Assembly (NCBI GenBank): GCA_002482005.1
Contig: DLFD01000056.1
Location: forward strand, 1 to 28,297
Direction of reading: 5' to 3'
Origin: Lachnospiraceae bacterium UBA7729
GTDB taxonomy: Bacteria > Bacillota > Clostridia > Lachnospirales > Lachnospiraceae
Length of the DNA: 28,297 nt
Within the stretch, counting starts at the first letter, position 1. Every line of letters starts with the position of its first letter. This document shows, piece after piece, positions 25,367 through 28,297 of the stretch. A program made the translations under genes and the position numbers. Under the pieces are notes generated by a model, which was not told the origin of the DNA, ran no database searches, and was given only the letters and a program-made list of their open reading frames with translations.

Positions 25367-26208
25367 TGAAAAATCCTTCGATCCTTGCAAGAAAAATATT
25401 GGGCTATCTGCTTCTTTTCCTGATCGCTCTCTTTATCATCATTCCGATCTATGCGCTGTTTATCGCATCGTTCAAGGATGGGACCGACATGGTCCAGAAT
25501 GGCATCAATCTGAAGATCGTCCTCTCCGAGATGAATCTTGATAATTATGCGATGCTGTTCTCGAAAGCAGCTCTCCGCTACTGGGTCTGGTATAAGAACA
25601 GCATGATCCTGGTTTTCGTCCAGGTTGCTCTGACCCTGATTGTCAGTGCCTTGGTCGCTTACGGATTTGCGGCATATGATTTTCCGTTCAAGAATTTCTT
25701 CTTCTTCTTTGTTCTGCTGATCATGTCAATCCCGTTTGAGATCATCATGCTTCCGCTTTATCAACAGATCAATGAGATGAAGATGGCAGATACTTATTCC
25801 GCTATATTTCTCCCATTCCTTGCAAATGCTTCAACGATTTTCTTCTTCCGGCAGTATATTATCGGTATCCCAAGAGAGATCATTGAGGCTGGCAGGATCG
25901 ACGGCGCTACGGAGTATGGAATCTTCTTCCGCCTGATCATACCAATCATGAAGCCTTCTTTTGCAGCGATGGCGATCCTGAATGGCATGAACAGCTGGAA
26001 CAATGTTCTCTGGCCTCTTCTGGTTCTCAGAACTGACCAGAAGTTCACCCTCCCGATCGGATTGAATACATTGGTTACGCCTTACGGCAATAACTACGAT
26101 CTGCTGATTGTGGGATCATTCTTCGCAATCATCCCTATTGTGACTCTGTACCTCTGCTTCCAGAAGTACTTTATCGAAGGAATGACTGCAGGATCCGTGA
26201 AGGGATGA
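25366..26208 (+). CDS. Carbohydrate ABC transporter permease, MalG/UgpE type (importer 2)
   Basis: A 280-aa membrane protein. The EAA loop contains IEAGRIDGATEYGIFFRL, and the C-terminus QKYFIEGMTAGSVKG is the MalG-family ending. The first membrane segment is at about residues 13-33. A GTG three bases upstream (25363) is also in frame, but the ATG at 25366 sits 7 nt from AAGGAGG (25352-25358) and is preferred. No ATP-binding subunit follows, so the importer must borrow a shared MsmX-type ATPase from elsewhere in the genome (inference from known Firmicutes systems). Confidence 0.92.
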   Translation: MKNPSILARKILGYLLLFLIALFIIIPIYALFIASFKDGTDMVQNGINLKIVLSEMNLDNYAMLFSKAALRYWVWYKNSMILVFVQVALTLIVSALVAYGFAAYDFPFKNFFFFFVLLIMSIPFEIIMLPLYQQINEMKMADTYSAIFLPFLANASTIFFFRQYIIGIPREIIEAGRIDGATEYGIFFRLIIPIMKPSFAAMAILNGMNSWNNVLWPLLVLRTDQKFTLPIGLNTLVTPYGNNYDLLIVGSFFAIIPIVTLYLCFQKYFIEGMTAGSVKG

Positions 26209-26260
26209 AAAGAAATGTGTATAAGAGATTAAGAGTCTAAGCGGCTGCCGTCATCAAGGT

Positions 26261-26317
26261 ATGGAGCAGTTGATGGAAGATAAGAATCAGAATGATATTA
26301 TTCAGGAGAAAAGATAA
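26261..26317 (+). CDS. Possible 18-aa leader peptide before esterase 2
   Basis: ATG at 26261 opens an 18-codon frame (MEQLMEDKNQNDIIQEKR) whose TAA overlaps the esterase ATG as TAATG. Such an overlap could couple translation. The Shine-Dalgarno is poor (AAGGT directly before the ATG), and the frame is short enough to arise by chance. Confidence 0.2.
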   Translation: MEQLMEDKNQNDIIQEKR

Positions 26318-27240
26318 TGATTGATTTTTCAAAAGAAATAGCAGCAACGATCAAGGAGACTGCTTCTCGTCTGCAAGATTCTTCCATCACGACAGTGGAA
26401 GATATGATCCGGCCGATGGATGTGTCAAAGTATCCGAACCATATTTTAGACATCCCCTATGGGACCAGGACGGATGCAGAGAAACTCGATATCTTCTATC
26501 CGGAAGGATTTTCCAGAGAAAGCGGGGGGAAGCTCCCAGCATTCCTCGAAGTGCATGGGAGTGCCTGGTACTTCGGACAGAAAAGGTCTGTGGAGTTTGA
26601 ACCATTTCTCTACGGACGGAAGAGAGGATATGCCGTCATCTCAATCGGCTATTCGCTCTGTCCGACTGTGCACTATCCGATGCCTGCGCAGGAGATCAAA
26701 GGAGCGACGCGCTTCCTCAGAAGCAAGGCAGATGAGTTTGGAATCGATCCGGACCGAATCGTGCTCTGGGGAGGCTCCGCTGGCGCACATCTTGCGGCAC
26801 TGGCGGCGGCGAGCTGCGATACCGGCTTCCTGGACAAGGACATCTTCGGACGGGACGAGTACAGCGCAAAGCCGAATGCCCTGGGCCTTTGGTATGGGTG
26901 CTATGACTACTATGAGAATGGGAAATATCTGGCAGACTGGATCTACCAGAACCTGTTCGGGGCGGAAGACCTGAGCCGACTCGAGAATATTGTGAAGCTG
27001 TCAAGCCCGCTTACCCATCTGACGGGAATGGCCTGCCCAACTTATCTTGAGGCAGGAAGAAACGATTCAGTGGTTCCTTACACACAGTCGGTGGGCTATT
27101 ACGATCGTCTTGTTCGCTATGTCGGCGAGGAGAACTGCAGCCTGACGATCGTGGAAGAGTGCGATCACGCAGATCCGAAGCTGTTTGCAGAGGATAATGT
27201 GGCAAGGATGTTTGACTTCTTCGACAGGTATGTGAAGTGA
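26317..27240 (+). CDS. Alpha/beta-hydrolase esterase (importer 2 locus)
   Basis: A 307-aa cytoplasmic esterase of the BD-FAE/hormone-sensitive-lipase-like group. The triad is visible: S154 in GGSAGAH, D250 in GRND and H284 in ECDHAD. The oxyanion segment reads HGSAW (80-84). It likely removes ester groups from sugars brought in by the importer encoded just upstream. CAGGAGA precedes the ATG at suitable spacing. It differs clearly from the other esterase in length and motif sequence, so the two are distant family members and not recent copies. Confidence 0.85.
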   Translation: MIDFSKEIAATIKETASRLQDSSITTVEDMIRPMDVSKYPNHILDIPYGTRTDAEKLDIFYPEGFSRESGGKLPAFLEVHGSAWYFGQKRSVEFEPFLYGRKRGYAVISIGYSLCPTVHYPMPAQEIKGATRFLRSKADEFGIDPDRIVLWGGSAGAHLAALAAASCDTGFLDKDIFGRDEYSAKPNALGLWYGCYDYYENGKYLADWIYQNLFGAEDLSRLENIVKLSSPLTHLTGMACPTYLEAGRNDSVVPYTQSVGYYDRLVRYVGEENCSLTIVEECDHADPKLFAEDNVARMFDFFDRYVK

Positions 27241-27266
27241 AAAAGTGCCTATCGGAAAAGAAATAA

Positions 27267-27526
27267 CGGGATCAGCCGTACCTGGGCGACAAATACGCGA
27301 TTGAGGAAGTCGCCGAAGTTTATGAAAATCACGCGCTCTATTGTCATTACGAATGAGTCGACTGCCACGGTGTACCGAACATCGGCATGAGTTCTGCGTG
27401 TACGAAGCAGGAACCGCAGCCGGTTGCTTTTCTGCAGCCCTCGGCAAACACGTCGAGGTGGAGGAGACCAAGTGCTGTGCCAACGGCGATCCATACTGCG
27501 AATTCCACGTACAGGTGGTGGATTAA
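27267..27526 (+). pseudogene. Decayed V4R (4-vinyl reductase-like) domain protein
   Basis: The stretch between esterase 2 and the GntR gene holds the remains of a small V4R-domain gene. One frame from 27267 reads YLGDKYAIEEVAEVYENHAL, then meets TGA at 27354-27356, and continues as VDCHGVPNIGMS to about 27392. The sequence then shifts frame and reads CVYEAGTAAGCFSAALGKHV followed by KCCANGDPYCEFHV to the TAA at 27524-27526. The EAG-x-x-x-G and C-x-x-x-GD-x-x-C-x-F pattern is characteristic of the end of V4R domains, a ligand- or metal-binding fold. The 5' part is missing, and there is one stop plus one frameshift, so it is very likely non-functional. Confidence 0.7.
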
Positions 27527-27535
27527 GTGAAAGAA

Positions 27536-27574
27536 AAAGATTTCTTCATCTGCTTTTACTGAAGATGAATCTTT
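27536..27574 (-). terminator. Weak terminator-like stem at the end of the GntR gene
   Basis: On the minus strand, AAAGAT-TCATC (27574-27564) can pair with GATGA and ATCTTT (27550-27536), with a 4-nt bulge. A short T-rich run TTCTTTC follows. The stop codon lies in the loop. The signal is weak and its function uncertain. Confidence 0.3.
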
Positions 27575-28263
27575 GAATCCCTTGGAAAGTAGTTGTAATT
27601 CTTATGAATATGTTCCCTCATCAGGGATTCCGCAAGCGTCGCATTATGGTCCTTCATTGCCTGCAGAATGCGGACATGATACTCGAGACCTGCAAAACGC
27701 ATCTTCTCCACAACAGACTTCATGGATTCTTCCAGCACTGGAAGCAGGATCGTGTAGGCTTTGATCAGGAGCGGATTCTCTGTCATCTCGACGATCCTCG
27801 AATGAAACTTCAGGTCGTCTTCCGCAAAATCATGAATGGAATCCCTTCCTGCATCCATACGCATATCATCGGTGATCCCTGACAGGATAAGGAGCTCCTT
27901 TTCAGCTGCGAGGGGAGCGGCGATCCTGGCACTTTCTGCCTCGATGACTTCACGGAACTGGAAGATGTGAAGCTGAGAGGTCTGTCCGATATACATTAGA
28001 GGCATGAGATCCTGAAGAGAATCGGCGGGGCTTACCTGTCTGACATAGGATCCGGAACCATTATGGGTCTCTATCATACCAAGCGCTTTCAGCTTCTGCA
28101 GAACTTGCCTTATCGTGATACGGCTGACCATGAACGTATCAGCCAGCTCCGACTCGGATGGGAGTTTATCCCCCGCTTTCCATGTATTATTGATCAGCAG
28201 ACGACAGATTTGATCGAAGACCTGATCGACTGCATTCACTTTCTTGACAGGTGTAATCTCCAT
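27556..28263 (-). CDS. GntR-family transcription regulator, FCD (FadR) subfamily
   Basis: A 235-aa DNA-binding repressor. The N-terminal winged helix-turn-helix (about 10-75) has the family signature LPSESELADTFMVSRITIRQ. The all-helical FCD effector domain (about 85-220) carries the usual metal-site residues: D150 and H154 in DDLKFH, H196 in YHVRIL and H218 in REHIH. Members respond to sugar acids, organic acids or other small metabolites. It is convergent with the esterase operon, so its targets may lie beyond the right edge of the window or across the sugar locus; the sequence does not say which. AAGGA precedes the ATG at suitable spacing. Confidence 0.92.
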   Translation of the reverse strand: MEITPVKKVNAVDQVFDQICRLLINNTWKAGDKLPSESELADTFMVSRITIRQVLQKLKALGMIETHNGSGSYVRQVSPADSLQDLMPLMYIGQTSQLHIFQFREVIEAESARIAAPLAAEKELLILSGITDDMRMDAGRDSIHDFAEDDLKFHSRIVEMTENPLLIKAYTILLPVLEESMKSVVEKMRFAGLEYHVRILQAMKDHNATLAESLMREHIHKNYNYFPRDSKIHLQ

Positions 28264-28297
28264 GATAATCCTTCAGTGTTCCTGACGGCCTTCCTTG

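Overview
The window reads like the chromosome of a gut- or rumen-type anaerobic Firmicute, most likely Lachnospiraceae/Clostridia. The reasons are strong AGGAGG-type ribosome binding sites, YesM/YesN-type two-component pairs next to ABC sugar importers that lack their own ATPase, a BspA-like/CAP/Big_2 surface protein, and moderately high G+C. No rRNA, tRNA, CRISPR array, integrase or transposase was seen.

Layout. (1) 1-4405: an imperfect long hairpin, then a 1072-aa PLD-nuclease/SF2-helicase/DUF3427 protein of visibly lower G+C than its neighbours, then an XRE-HTH fused to a SpoT-like HD phosphohydrolase with its own near-consensus promoter. (2) 4579-7893: a 1104-aa secreted protein with an acidic stalk, BspA-like repeats, a CAP domain and Big_2-like domains. 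(3) 8050-12139, minus strand: an ABC importer operon (lipoprotein binding protein, two permeases) ending in an esterase. (4) 12330-19229, plus strand, divergent from region 3: a histidine kinase and AraC-type response regulator, a GH38 alpha-mannosidase of the Ams1 type, and a small unknown protein. (5) 19448-27240, plus strand: a second kinase/regulator pair, a second ABC importer (binding protein, two permeases) and a second esterase. (6) 27241-28263: a decayed V4R-domain pseudogene and a convergent GntR/FCD repressor.

Working model (inference): regions 3-5 form one glycan-foraging neighbourhood. Two binding-protein importers, each with a membrane sensor pair, would bring in oligosaccharides powered by a shared ATPase encoded elsewhere. 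The cytoplasmic alpha-mannosidase would trim alpha-mannosides, and the two signal-less alpha/beta hydrolases would remove ester groups. The actual sugar cannot be read from the sequence; alpha-mannose-containing glycans are the best guess, from GH38.

The most unusual signals are repeats clustered around the mannosidase gene: a 22-bp tandem array upstream, a 36-bp coding tandem array within it, and an ~80-85-bp tandem duplication of its 3' end that appears to have moved its stop codon. Structured RNA candidates also stand out: a 12-bp stem abutting the Shine-Dalgarno of the second binding protein, and strong intercistronic stem-loops after both binding-protein genes.
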